In this document: positions 1 through 12,079 of the stretch, in pieces
Position numbering within the stretch: the first letter of the stretch is position 1
How the letters are laid out: each line of letters opens with the position of its first letter
Assembly (NCBI GenBank): GCA_013398175.1
Contig: VZRZ01002247.1
Location: 408,895-472,894 of the forward strand
From: Climacteris rufus
Lineage: Eukaryota; Chordata; Aves; Passeriformes; Climacteridae
DNA length: 64,000 nucleotides
Reading direction: 5' to 3'
Notes under the pieces: generated by a model
What the model was told of the DNA's origin: nothing
Seen by the model: the letters and a program-made list of their open reading frames with translations, nothing else
The model's database searches: none
Position numbers and translations under genes: made by a program

Positions 1-3000
1 AAAAGTAATTGAAAAATATGAGAACTAAAACAGAATAGCATTTTAATCATCAATACATATATATGTTTTATCAGACCTCACACTCTAAAGACAGAAGAAT
101 TGTTATTTATAAACCACAGTAAATCTCTGTAAGGAAAATGTCTGGAAGGTGAATTAGTATCCATGTCAAAACTACATGTTAGCAGGGCCTCTGGCTGTTT
201 TAGAGCAGCTGAATAAGCGCCTTAGTTGCTAGGGTTTTTTAATCCGTTTTTTCTTCAATATAAGAGCAAAGCGTAAGTTGATTTCTCTGTGTGTATCTGT
301 GGGTTTGTGTGTGCCTGTGTGTGTCTGAGTAGGAGTAAAGAAATGAAGATATGCCCTTTTGAGCATCTCTTATTTTGTATCTTTCATAGAACTTTGTATT
401 TACTTAATTTTCAATAATTATTGACAATAATGCTGTAGTTAGAGTGTATCTATTTAATCCACCATTTGCTGACTGTTTTCTATCCCAGATCTCAATTGTC
501 TTATTTTAAAATTGCTTTTCTTTCATAGTCCATTTATTTCCAACTTCTTATTTTCTTTCCTTCTTACTCGTGAGAGAAATAAAGAATTTGATAAATAAAT
601 ATTAGTATGATGCATTAAATAAACCACAAATATTCTTCCTTTACTTTTGCTGTACTTTGAAGATTTTTATTGTTTCTTTAAAATGCAATATCCAATAATA
701 GTAACAAAATCGATACAAGATGCAAGTCTCCCTAACTGTCCCAGGACATGAACGTCACTCTCTCCTTGACCTTCTTTAGTTTAGTCAGTTATTCTATGAC
801 ATTGCAAGATTCTCTTCCATGAGTTAACCTCATAAGAAAGAGACAAACCAAACAGTTTTCACTCAAACATTTAAACATCAATTTACCATTTCATTATGTC
901 AAATCAAGAAGTCAGTCATATATAAGTAAATTGCCTGTGTAAGGATGGCAAACAAGCAAGCTCAAAGTCAAGAGATTTACCCAGAAAGAGATTTACTCTG
1001 AGCCAAAATTTTGCACCAATGAATTCAGGAAGAAAAGGGATCTTGACCCAAGGAATGGAATCCTGCTGACTTCATTTTTTTATTTTTTATTTTGAATGAA
1101 ATCCAAGTTTGTTCTTGAGCAGATCAGTGTAGATCTCAGTCATGCCCTGATCATTTACCTAACTATGCAAAAAGAGAGAGACGAAAACTATGGGCAGGGG
1201 TTTATTCTTTTCTGTCAAGCTGTGCAAGCAATGTAGGCTGAGATTTTACTACAGCTGTTTTATCAACTATAAAGTAAATAAAGAAAATTCACAAAATTCA
1301 GTATATTGAGCATAAGCAAAATCAGGTGTCAATATTTCCTTCTTGGTTGTGTTGTTTGGTTGAGTTTTCCTAAACTGAACATTTTATAAATCTTAATTCT
1401 GTGCCTAGAGACACCCCAACATTTTTATCAAAAAATAATAAATTTGAACCATCACAAATGTGAGCATACATTTCAGAGCTAGGCCATGGGTGAGATAAAG
1501 ATGAAAGGCAAGAATCTTAAAGTTTGTTGATCAGTGCTGAAATGAGTAAGAGGAGGCAAGAAAAACACAGAAAGATGGAGAGTGTCAGTGCAGACATCTA
1601 CCATTTTCCTCCGAAATTGCCATGACTCAGACCACACAGATGGAGGCACTAGGGCCTCCAGTATTGTGTAATGAAGAGGAGTCTTTATTTTATTTATATT
1701 TTCGACCTTCCCTTTAATTTCCCATTCCAGAATTTACTTAGCTGAAGACCATAAAAATCTATTGTTTTAGAAGCACAAATGCAAAAAGACTGATTTTCTG
1801 AAAAGTCGCCTTTTCTAGCAAATATAGGCACAAAGCTGCTCTGAAATGTACAAATCTTAAGTATTAACATTGATGGATCCAGAATACCAGCAAATTTTAC
1901 CATACAGTGAAGAATCAGATATTGCAGTTACTAGACAAATAAGTTTCCCATTGGCATCAACAGAGTTTTGCTTGAGGTCAGAATGCAGGATCAGACACTA
2001 AATCACAGTGCAGCTGTCAGACTAAGCCAGAAACAATATCAACACATCACTTCTTGCTCACTATATTTTAAAAACAGTGGATGTCATCCATCTGCTGTTT
2101 AGAATTTCTTTTTTTTAATAAAGAAATGCAAGCATAACTGATTGAGACATCTGTGTCCTTTTATCTCCAGAATTAAGTAACATGGGATATGAACATGACA
2201 TAATATTCAGTGAGTTTCCTTAATGACTTTATTTTCTTTTGTAGACAGCTTCAGTAGTCTCTCTAGCTAAAATATTACAAGAAGCTCACTAGTTCAAAAT
2301 TAATCTCTTGATAATAATTTTAAGTATCTTAAAGATTTTAAATTATAAAAAAATCCCCAAGTATTATTTCTGCTTTCTTCTCTTCATATTTTGGATATTT
2401 TTTGGTACTCCTTTTTTTCGTGCAAGTATAATTAAAGAAGGAAGTGAAAGTACAACTAAACTAGTTAATAGAAAACCTAAGCACTGGGAGCAACAGTGAA
2501 AAATAAAACGAGATTACATCAAACAATACTCATGATGACATGCTGATTGACACAGTACAAGCATTTACAGATAAGTATATTATGTTCACATAATGACATT
2601 CTGGGCCACAAGTAATCTGCAGAGTCTGTGAGTTTTAGGCTAAATACTGAGAGAAACTGGTAAGCAAAGGCTTCAAGAGCAGAAATGTCTTGAAGAGAGG
2701 TGAAAAAGAGAGCAGTCTAACAGAGTGGATGTACACATGAGAGATCAGTTCTGAGAGAACCGAGGTGGACTGAGGAGAGCTCAGCTCTGCCACACAGACA
2801 GCAAAACGGCAGGGAGAATAAAAGTTGGTGAAAGATGCTAAACAGGAACAAATAACTTTGGGACATTCTGGAAAGATATGTGTCAAGGAATTTTTTTTGT
2901 TTTTGCTTTTTGTTTTGTTTTATGCACACTGCAGTCCTGAACAACAGTTAATTGCTTATGAGAAACCTCTCTGCATGCACATGACAGCCAGACAAAAGTA

Positions 3001-6000
3001 TTTTCTGAAATGACAAAAAAATAGAGCTAGAGACTTCTCCAATGGAAACAATGGAAATTACATAGGAGGAAAAATTAGTCTAAAAGAAACAGTATATATA
3101 CACAATAAAGAAGACATGATGAAATATTTATAACTTTTTCTACTGTATGTGATATACAAATTATTTAGAAATGTTTGAAAGTCTCCTTTAGTGTGTGTGA
3201 ATTAATTCATCAAAACAGTTCACATGATTTCAATTCAAATGTCAAGATTTCAAATAGGGAAATTAGATGTTTTTATAAATGAATAATTTTTTTAATTTCA
3301 TATGCATGTGAATCAGACTATTAGGATTTTTTGAGATAACTCATCTTAAAAGCTACATGAAAGTCTCCCCCGATATTTTTAACAGCCTAAGGTAGTCATA
3401 AATAATTGGTGTTGACATAGGATTTACACATGTCCTTACACCGTGTCATTTTTTCAAATGCAAACAAGATACCTGATACAAGATACCTGCTGAGTATTAG
3501 CTTCAGGAAGCATGTCAAATATAAATCACTGAATAAATATCCCTACCATGCACGTGAAACTTTATTCATCTTTAAAACACTCTTTCTAGGATCTTCCCCT
3601 TTTTAAATTCTTTGTTAAAACAACCCACTGCTAGGTCTCAATTTAATTTGCAGATAAAATGTAGGTAATAAACACCCTGTATCCTGTGACCTGAGGCCCT
3701 GAAAATGCTTCATTAGGGCTTGGACAGAACACAAGACTGGTTGTATTCACACTGTAAAGCTTTACAATTTTCAGACCCAAAGAGTTTTTATTGTTTTCTA
3801 TTTTCTTTCTTTCTCAAATTAATATATTAATTATTAATGACCTGCAGGGGATAAAATACAGCCTACACAATATTCCTGAATGGAGCCCAACTCCACCCCT
3901 TTCCCCCCTACCGCCCCCCAAAAATCACATTTAATTTTCTAAATAAAACCTAAATATACAATTACTGACACAAAGTTGTCTATGGACTTCAAGTTCAGGA
4001 GGTTCAGGTATGTCAGCCATTGTTAAGTATTAATAGTACAAAGAGTAATGTAGAGGGGTCAGTAGCAATATTCCAACTTCGATGTTATTGCTTAGCAAAC
4101 ATGCCAAGAATTTCTCCTGCATCCTTTGCTCCTTTTTGCTTTCTTCTGCTTTGGATGAAGTGTAGAGCATGCACACTGTAATTCTCACTCCGACTGTCAC
4201 TCACAACTAATTGTGCCCTGAAATACAGAAGATGTGATGTTGAGTTGGTTACTCATATCTCTGAACCCCTACAGACATATTAATCTGAAAGTACCTATGG
4301 GGATATAAGTGAATTAACTAAAGATGGTGGGATAAGCTTACCACAGACCAAATATTCTGTTTTACGGAAGTTATGTTTTACAAATATAATCCGTCAGCTT
4401 TAAGGGTTTAATCCTACACATCAGAGATGCTGAGCACTGCTTGTATAAGCACAAGATAAAAAAGGATCAGTTGCAAAGGGGGCACAGCAAAGCTTGCAGC
4501 TGCATTAGTGGGAAAGCACTGCTATATAAATGTCAGCTTGTTCCCATCTGGTGACAGATGTTAAGCCTAAAGATGAGACAGAAGAGTTTAGTCCTTGCTG
4601 ACAGTTCAAAATGATACTTGAGACCACCTCTCTCCAGGCGTGCCAATCACACTCATCTCTCCCGTGTTAACCAGAAGTGAGCCCAGAAGTCTGAATAACT
4701 TCTGCTGTAACTATTCAATATTTTGGTCCTTGTCCAGTGCTGACACACACCTGTGAAAACAATGATGCTGATGCTCCACCTCCTTCTCTTCCTATTGCAT
4801 ACAGCAAAAGGACTAAAAGGAATATTTATTTTCTTATAATCTTATTTATTTATTTATTTTATGGAGAGATATTTATACGGAGTAGTTCCTGTATTTTTGG
4901 CACTCTTACTAGTGTTTGCACTAAATCTGGCATGCTGAGTGTCTGTTTGGCATTAAGCATGAATGCCTTCCTTTGAAAGGAATTTCTCTAATTTTTATGC
5001 CTTTTCTAAAAGCGCTTTCGAAAGCTCTGGGCCAAACAGCCATTTTTAATTTTCATGAATAAGGTATCTCGAATAAGGCAATCCCAACGCCCCCTGGTTG
5101 CTTTTGAATTCTGCATAAGTATTAGAAGAATTCAAACTCTACTCACAAAACACCATGTCCAGTGGATGCTTCTTTTGGGGGGAAAATCCTGCAAATACCA
5201 TGAGGTAAACATTTCTGCAAAATTTCTAGGTCATGATGTAAGGGTGCGCAGCTGTACATATATTCATTTCACTTAATTCACAATGAGAAGTCTTGTTGTT
5301 TTTCCTGCCATTTTAATCTCTACCCAACTGTCATTTTGGTATTAAAATGTAACTATTTGATCTCAATACAAACAAAGTAAAATTACAGAAAAATTTTCTG
5401 TCACAAGATTCAGCACATATTGAGCATGTCAGAGACATTCAAACCCATTAGAATGTGAGTGAAATATGAAAATTTGAATTGTTTAGATCCTTATATTGGC
5501 AGTTGTCAGTGTTTCTTTTATTCATAGTTTGAAAAAGTATGAAATATAACAAACCTGAAGAAGTAAGCCTAAAGCAACTTGCTATTACAAAATATTCAGA
5601 ATACAAGTTAGTAAAGAACGGCCTTATTTCTGCTAAGATGTAAGAAGAAAGCAAACCACAGTTTTCATGCCAAGTATCAGTAAACATATTTGCTTCTGCC
5701 TCTGAAAATGGTATTTCCTCACAAACTTCTTCAGGGTGACTTTCAGCCTGTAGTAACTGTTGGCAGCCAGTAATAACTGTTGATGAAACTGTTGGCACTA
5801 GTGTGTAATGACCACATCTTCACCAGCCTCCATTTTCTCAATATGTCACCTGCCTGAAACACTACATCCTCAAAACAGTGTTCTTCATGCTTTAATCCCA
5901 TCATATGCCATGGGTTTTTTCCACATATACTGTGTAAGACCTCTGACTAAAATATTAAGTCTACGCATTTATCTCCTGAAAGTGTTTTCCCAATGTCATG

Positions 6001-6387
6001 TTTGATTCACCCCTAGGGAAATATACAATTCACTATTATCTTCTTCACTATTTTATAGTTCCCAAATAAAAAGATAATAACAAAACCACTCTCTACTTCT
6101 TTAGACACTGGTGATAACCACCTTAAAAATACTATAAAGGTAAGTCTTATGTAAGTAGAGAAGTTTGAGACCAGATCTGAGAGAAAATTGTTTTCTCAAT
6201 CCACAGTGCTTTCTATCATTCTTTTTTTCTTAAATTTTCTCAGGATCTTTTCAGCTGCAAAGAAAGACTTATGCAGTAAAGAACCATGAACCCAGACTAA
6301 GCTCAGAGGGTGTAGAAAAATCCCTGATAAAGTCATATTGTCTAAAATTGTTGCTGTAGGGTTAAAGCTTATGTCTTGCACAATTTA
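1..6387. other. Gene-free A+T-rich DNA
   Basis: No ORF of convincing length, no recognisable protein family and no transposon consensus was seen on either strand. The region has short T and A runs and a GT-rich patch near 289-330. A good splice acceptor near 2236-2246 (pyrimidine run ending TTTTGTAG) is followed by only 15 open codons and then a stop, so it was not called as an exon. It may be intergenic or intronic. Confidence 0.6.
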
Positions 6388-6392
6388 GGTGA

Positions 6393-6970
6393 TGTTGTGG
6401 TTTAACCCCAGCAAGCAATTAAGCACCAGATATCCCCTCATTCCCTCCCCCCTCATGGGATAGGGGAGAGAATTGAAAAGCTAAAAGAGAGAAAACTCAT
6501 GAGTTGAGACAAAATAGTTTAATATATAAAGTAAAAGCTGCAAGCACAAGCAAAGCAAAATATTCATTCATAACTTCTCCTGGGTAGGCAGGTGTTCAGC
6601 CATCCCTAGTAGAGCAGGGCTCCATTGCACATAACGGTGACTTGGGAAGACAAAACACCATCACTCTGAACATGTGCCACTTCTTTCTTCTTCCTTCAGT
6701 CTTTATATGCTGAGCATGATGTCAAATGGTCTGGAATATCACTTTGGTCAGTTGGGATCAGCTGTCTCAGCTGTGTTCCCTCCCAAATTCTTGTGCACCC
6801 CCAGCTTCCTTGCTGGAAAGTGCAAGAAGAAAAGGGCCTGTGTAAAGGCTGCTCAGCAGTAATGAAAACATGCCTGTGTTATTTACACTGTTTTAAGCAC
6901 AAATTCAAAACTTACTGCCATACCAGCTACCATAAAGAAACTTAACTCTCCCCCAGCCAAAACCAGCACT
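6393..6970 (-). mobile_element. Solo LTR, avian ERVL-like family
   Basis: This 578-bp element reads on the minus strand as (T/A)GTGCTGGTTTTGGCTGGG at its 5' end and ends in GGGGTTAAACCACAACA. I recognise it as a common avian LTR family. A perfect 5-bp direct repeat, GGTGA, flanks it at 6388-6392 and 6971-6975. That duplication length is usual for ERVL-class (class III) insertions. The minus strand carries a TATA-type box (ATATAAA, 6702-6708), a CRE-like TGACATCA (6717-6724) upstream of it, and an ATTAAA polyadenylation variant (6518-6523). The first base is A instead of T, so one terminal base has mutated. There is no internal retroviral sequence, so it is a recombination-derived solo LTR. 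The exact family name was not determined. Confidence 0.9.
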
Positions 6971-9594
6971 GGTGAATACCAAGGCCATCATATTCTCATA
7001 TTCTGCTCATATTATTTTTTCTGTGCTGATGTGAACTGTCTTTTGACTGTGGAGCTAAGAAAAAATGTTGTCTTAGCAACATTGTTGAAACTAATATGTT
7101 CCTTAAAAAAACATAAAGTGTGATTTTTTTTAATTGTTAGACTCAGTTGTGACTATTAAACTATTACACATTTAGGACAAAAAGAATAAAATTGTCAAAG
7201 GAGGCAGACAGGCAGTCATATTCAAGGTTTTAACCACATTACTGAAGGAGTCTCTCTCGGTCAAAATGTTTTAACCATAAAATTTCCTTCACAGAAAGTA
7301 TGCAACCTTTATTTCAGTATATTTTAAAAAGTAAAGTTTTTATCTAAAATTTGAATTCAATGCTTAGTCAAAAATTTTCTAAAGTGAGAAAAAGGAGAAG
7401 GAGGAAATGTGCTGCTGAAGAACTACTAGTTGAGTAGTTCAGATCTGACAGATTTAGAATTAGTATTGTTGGTTTTTTTAGCACAGTAGCTTTTATTCTT
7501 TATTGTTTTTACTATATTTTCAATTTCTTGACTAAATAGAAAAATCTTACCTTCCTGGATTCAAATGCAGCGGAAATGCAGCAGATGTAGTATAAGAACT
7601 AGCTAGAACTTTTGACTTAATGTCTTAAATTATGTTCTGCATACATTTTTGGCCGCTTAAATAATAAATAGAAGATAGTGGAGGCAGAAATAGCAAAGAA
7701 TTTAGAGAACAAAGATGAAACAATTACATTCAAAGTAGTAAAAGAATAAAAAGACATTGCACAGAGTAATAGTTCCAAGAAGAACAGAGAACCTTGGTTT
7801 TACCCTGAGCAAGGAAATTCTTCTAATTTCTCTGAACATGTAATAGAACTAAAGACTTCCACTAAGGCTATGACCAAGCCACCTTTTACTTTTAGTCTGA
7901 ATATAAAGTGAGAGTTGCATACTGAACACAAATGCTAACTTGCTATAGATCATGCTGCCAGGGAAATCTGAAGTTAGTTAACGGAGTGCATCCACCAGTG
8001 AACGGTATTCCTGCAGGAGGGAATCATTAATCATCTGCATAACTGCCTTCTTGCAGTTGATGAAAATCAGGCCTGCCATTCCCTGGCATCACAGAAGACT
8101 CTGAAGGCATGCACACCATGAAGGAGTGAAACAGGATAATTTGTTCAAAGGAATCACAAGAAATCAAAATAATGCCTTTTCCTTATATCACAATGAAAAT
8201 GGGGGTCTGATAGTCAAACTTTCTAGACTGGGTGAGGAACTCAACTCCTATTAATGTAAGGGAAACAGAGGGATATATCCATATGGCATAAAATAAGAAT
8301 CAGTATGAACTACAAATTTAACATAGATGAATCTATAAAATCACAATCATATCATCTTTTTTATTTGCTGCTTTTTTTTTTTCTGGTGCCAACATTCAAC
8401 AGTACAAGACGAGCAAACAGCAAAAACCTTAATACCGCAAACACTCCTTAATACAACATGTTTCACCATAAGAGTCGTGTTTGAAGAACTACTAGGACTT
8501 TGCTTCTACATATGCCATGAAGAAAAGAGAGAGACCTTAGTTTTAGAGAAGTTTGGAATTTAGAAATATCTCCTTGAACTATGTATATTTGAAAAAGGAT
8601 TGGTTCAAACGCAGAGATTTCACTAGAGTGAGGATCTTTGGATGTATGCTGTGGTTGAAAGACTCGCTCGTTCAATGCTCATGTTGTAATGTATGTGATG
8701 ATTCTGAGTTTGTTAATGACCCTTTTTTTACTTATGGGTCTTGCTCATATGGTTTCTTATTATTTGGGTTTTCTTTGGTGAATTATTGAAGAACAGTATT
8801 AAAACATTTGAAACAATTGGCATGTGAAGTATCTAGTCCGTATTTTGAAAAAGACATGGAAAATCTGCAGGCTGACAGCTGGAAGTATGTTAAATTTAAT
8901 CTGGCAACAGATCTATGAGTGACAGAAGGAGTAAAGTTGACAACGGGAAAAAGAAACAGACTCCCTCAGTGGACCTTTTGGATTTGCCAAAGTTTTAATA
9001 AGTTCATGACCAGAAGGCTCATTGAAGGATTGCCCACCTACACAGCCTCTCAGTCACAAGAAGACAATTCTACACTGAGTCTCATTTTCCAGCCAGGAAA
9101 CTCATAAAGTTTCATCCTAACACCCTGCAGCAACCCCACTGTGAATTAAATTGGCTTTAACACAACATTTATTTCTGCTTCAACACAGCATTCAGTCTGA
9201 AACAGCAAGTGTCTTGTTAATTTGAATCTCCAAATTAATGATAAATCAGCAGCATGCTTTTCATGTGTAAATATGGAACTGGAGAACAAAACTAAATACG
9301 AGAGGGGTTTTCCATTTTTTGCTTTTCTGTAATGTTCCGAAAATGCTATTGTGTCTGAGAAGGTAAGTTTTTCTCATGCATGCAAAAAAAATTCCACTTC
9401 ATCCTAATGTCCCAATGTGTAATACAGTAGGGCAGTAAATATGCAAAAATCCCACCCTCTGCACTCTTAAGAGTTAGTTGTAGTCCCTTGTTATTAGAGA
9501 GCAGGAACCTTCATGCCAAGCATTTTCTTCATGTGGAGAGCGTAAGAATACTGAATTGGGGCATCTGATACAGCATCCTTCCCTAGCACAGTCG

Positions 9595-9945
9595 CAGGCA
9601 TGGCTATGGGCACTCAGGGGGAGGCTGTGAGCAGCCTAAGCAGGTGGGATGTGCGACTCCTCGGCAGCCCCGCAGGGCTGCTCTGTTCACAGTGGCGGCT
9701 GTGCTGCCGTACAGCTCAGCCTCATTCTCACATTTGACTCCTGGGCAGGACTGAGTCCCTCTGCTGACTGGTATTTCTTTCTCAGACAGCTGTCTTCCAA
9801 CAACCATCCACACAGCATCCACAGCAGATCTAGGCAATGGAGCCCCACTAAAGGGGCAAGGCCACAGAAGTCCAGAGACTGGGTACTGGTGTCCCCTGTG
9901 TTCATTTGCAGACTCTGAATCAGATGGTAAAGGGACAATTTGACA
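9595..9945. other. GC-richer block with an exon-like edge
   Basis: This block is clearly richer in G+C than its surroundings and contains a few CpG dinucleotides. It holds a perfect 7-bp stem with a 4-base loop at 9664-9681 (GCAGCCC, loop CGCA, GGGCTGC). A strong acceptor (GGTATTTCTTTCTCAG) ends at 9785. After it one frame stays open from 9788 to a TGA at 9941-9943, about 50 codons. Another frame is also almost fully open, which lowers the value of that signal. It could be a conserved noncoding element, a terminal exon of an unknown transcript, or an old decayed repeat. No protein family is recognised. Confidence 0.3.
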
Positions 9946-12046
9946 GAAGGCTTAGAGCAGTACTGAAGAAGTGTCTTCTCTGCTCTTTAGAAGAGTAATT
10001 TTGTACAATTGTTTGTGCATTACGTCCTCTTTGGGTCAGATCTACGCTGTGTAGTAACACAGTGCTCCATTTCTGTGATGACCAAGCGAAAAAATCCCTT
10101 TAATTTTCTCCTTGGTAATCTGAGTAGACGAGTCATTACCTCTGGTTTTGAACTATAGGAAATGCCATTTCCACCTGAATAAACTTATTTGCAACACCCC
10201 ATTTTTCCATTATGCCTTTTCAGATTAGCCTTCCCTTTCTGTATAGATGGAATTTTTCAAAGCAAGTCAGTTTTTCTCCCTATTTCCCAAAATAACCTTC
10301 TGGTCTCTCTCTAAACAATTAAATGTTCTGTGTAATATTAGTCACTGTTAAATTACTGACAAATACAGTATTTCTGGTTTGGCCAGTTAGTTTGGTTTTC
10401 TTATTGTAGCAGAAAGATGGTTTGGGGATAACATGGTAGATTTATATTGCCTCCAGCTATATCCATGTGAATTTAATATTTGAAAGCTATTTTTTCTAGC
10501 GAAATCTATTTATGAAAAAATCACATAAATTCACAAGAAGGTGTGCTGAAGAAAGTTGCTGTTATTTCTGGATTTTTAAGATACAGTATGCCACATCTGA
10601 TTTTCAGTAAATTATTCATAGTTCAAATTTCTTAAACATTTCCATATACCACCTTTCTAATGATGGCATATCTCAAGGGAGTGTTTTACATTCTCTGTTG
10701 TTGGTCCTTCCTGTAGGCAATGTATATATAATACTGGTTCCATTGCTGTACAAAAATAATTTTACTAAAAGAAATTTTAAACTGCTCTCTTAAAAAAGTA
10801 AATAATTACTTCTATATTGCTTTAAAAATTAAATGTTTGTATATAGAGAGGATGTAGAAAATAAATGCTTCCAAGTTTTGATTTCTTTGAGAAATTGTCA
10901 GTAATTTTAAAGTAGAATGACTGTACAAGTCTCAGGTTCTGATACTAATGAGAAAAGGCAGGAAAAGGAGGTAGATTTCTGTGTAGTATATGTATGCTAT
11001 GCTCTTGTTTATTTTTTATGTTCTGAAAAACATACACAATCCATCTCCCCAAAGCTATTTTTTAGCAGCCTGCTTAAATATGTTCAGCAAATACAGATAA
11101 GAAGTACCATGGGGTTTTATGATTGGAATGGTTTCAGCTGTGACACATCCTGAGCAATGGGCACTGTAGTTTAAAGATTCATATTCTGAAATACATTTGG
11201 TGTAACAAATTTTTTATTCACAGATAAGTAAGCATCTCATGACAGCAACCATTTGATGGATAAAAAAATGCATTTCAGGTACACAAAGTGCATGATTTTC
11301 TCAGCACATCACCTGTCAAAAGGATAACCAGCTAAATTCATCTTATTGTTTGCTTGTTTTGATTGCTTGTTTTACTTTGGTTTTTTCAGAGGTAAAGGAA
11401 ACACCGTAGTTTAAATGAGTCAATACCCATGAAGGTACTCAACTGACAAGTGAGGGGAGTAAAATCTTCTGTTTACTTCTGTGATATTCTCACTGCATTT
11501 TTCAGAGAATCTTGATATCACTTACCAACACAACTAATTATACTCTTCACATCCATTTTAAATGGAGTACCTAGTTTATGAATTACTTGAGTACAAAGCT
11601 TCTACTACTCAATTAAATTTCTTGATAGCTAAATTTGAAAGAAATCCAATCTGCTCTGTTTCTAAAGCCAAAAGAAAGATAAAATGTGGCAAGTGAACGC
11701 AAATGAAAACACAAATGTTGCCAGTGAAAGCATTTTATTAAGGCATTTAAAATACTCAACCAAAAACATCCAGTCACTGTAACATGACATCTTTCTGAAA
11801 ACGGAGATCTTTCTAGACATTTGTGAAATCATTTTTTTCACATTTTCATTAGAAGAAAACAATTTAAATTATCTTCATGGAAACAGTTAATGGTGTTCAC
11901 TGAAAATACAACAATCACACTTACACAGTTTGCAGTTTCCATTGGCCATTGTAAATTTAAATATAAGGATGATATTTTATTTTTGCATTGGAGTCTAATG
12001 TCAATAAATTTCCATCCTGACAGCTTGAATGTCATAGTTTTTGTAA

Positions 12047-12079
12047 TTTTTTTGTTTTGTTTTGTTTTGTTTTGTTTTG
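12047..12079 (+). repeat. (TTTTG)n simple repeat
   Basis: About six tandem TTTTG units follow a short T run. It is an ordinary microsatellite with no coding meaning. Confidence 0.9.
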
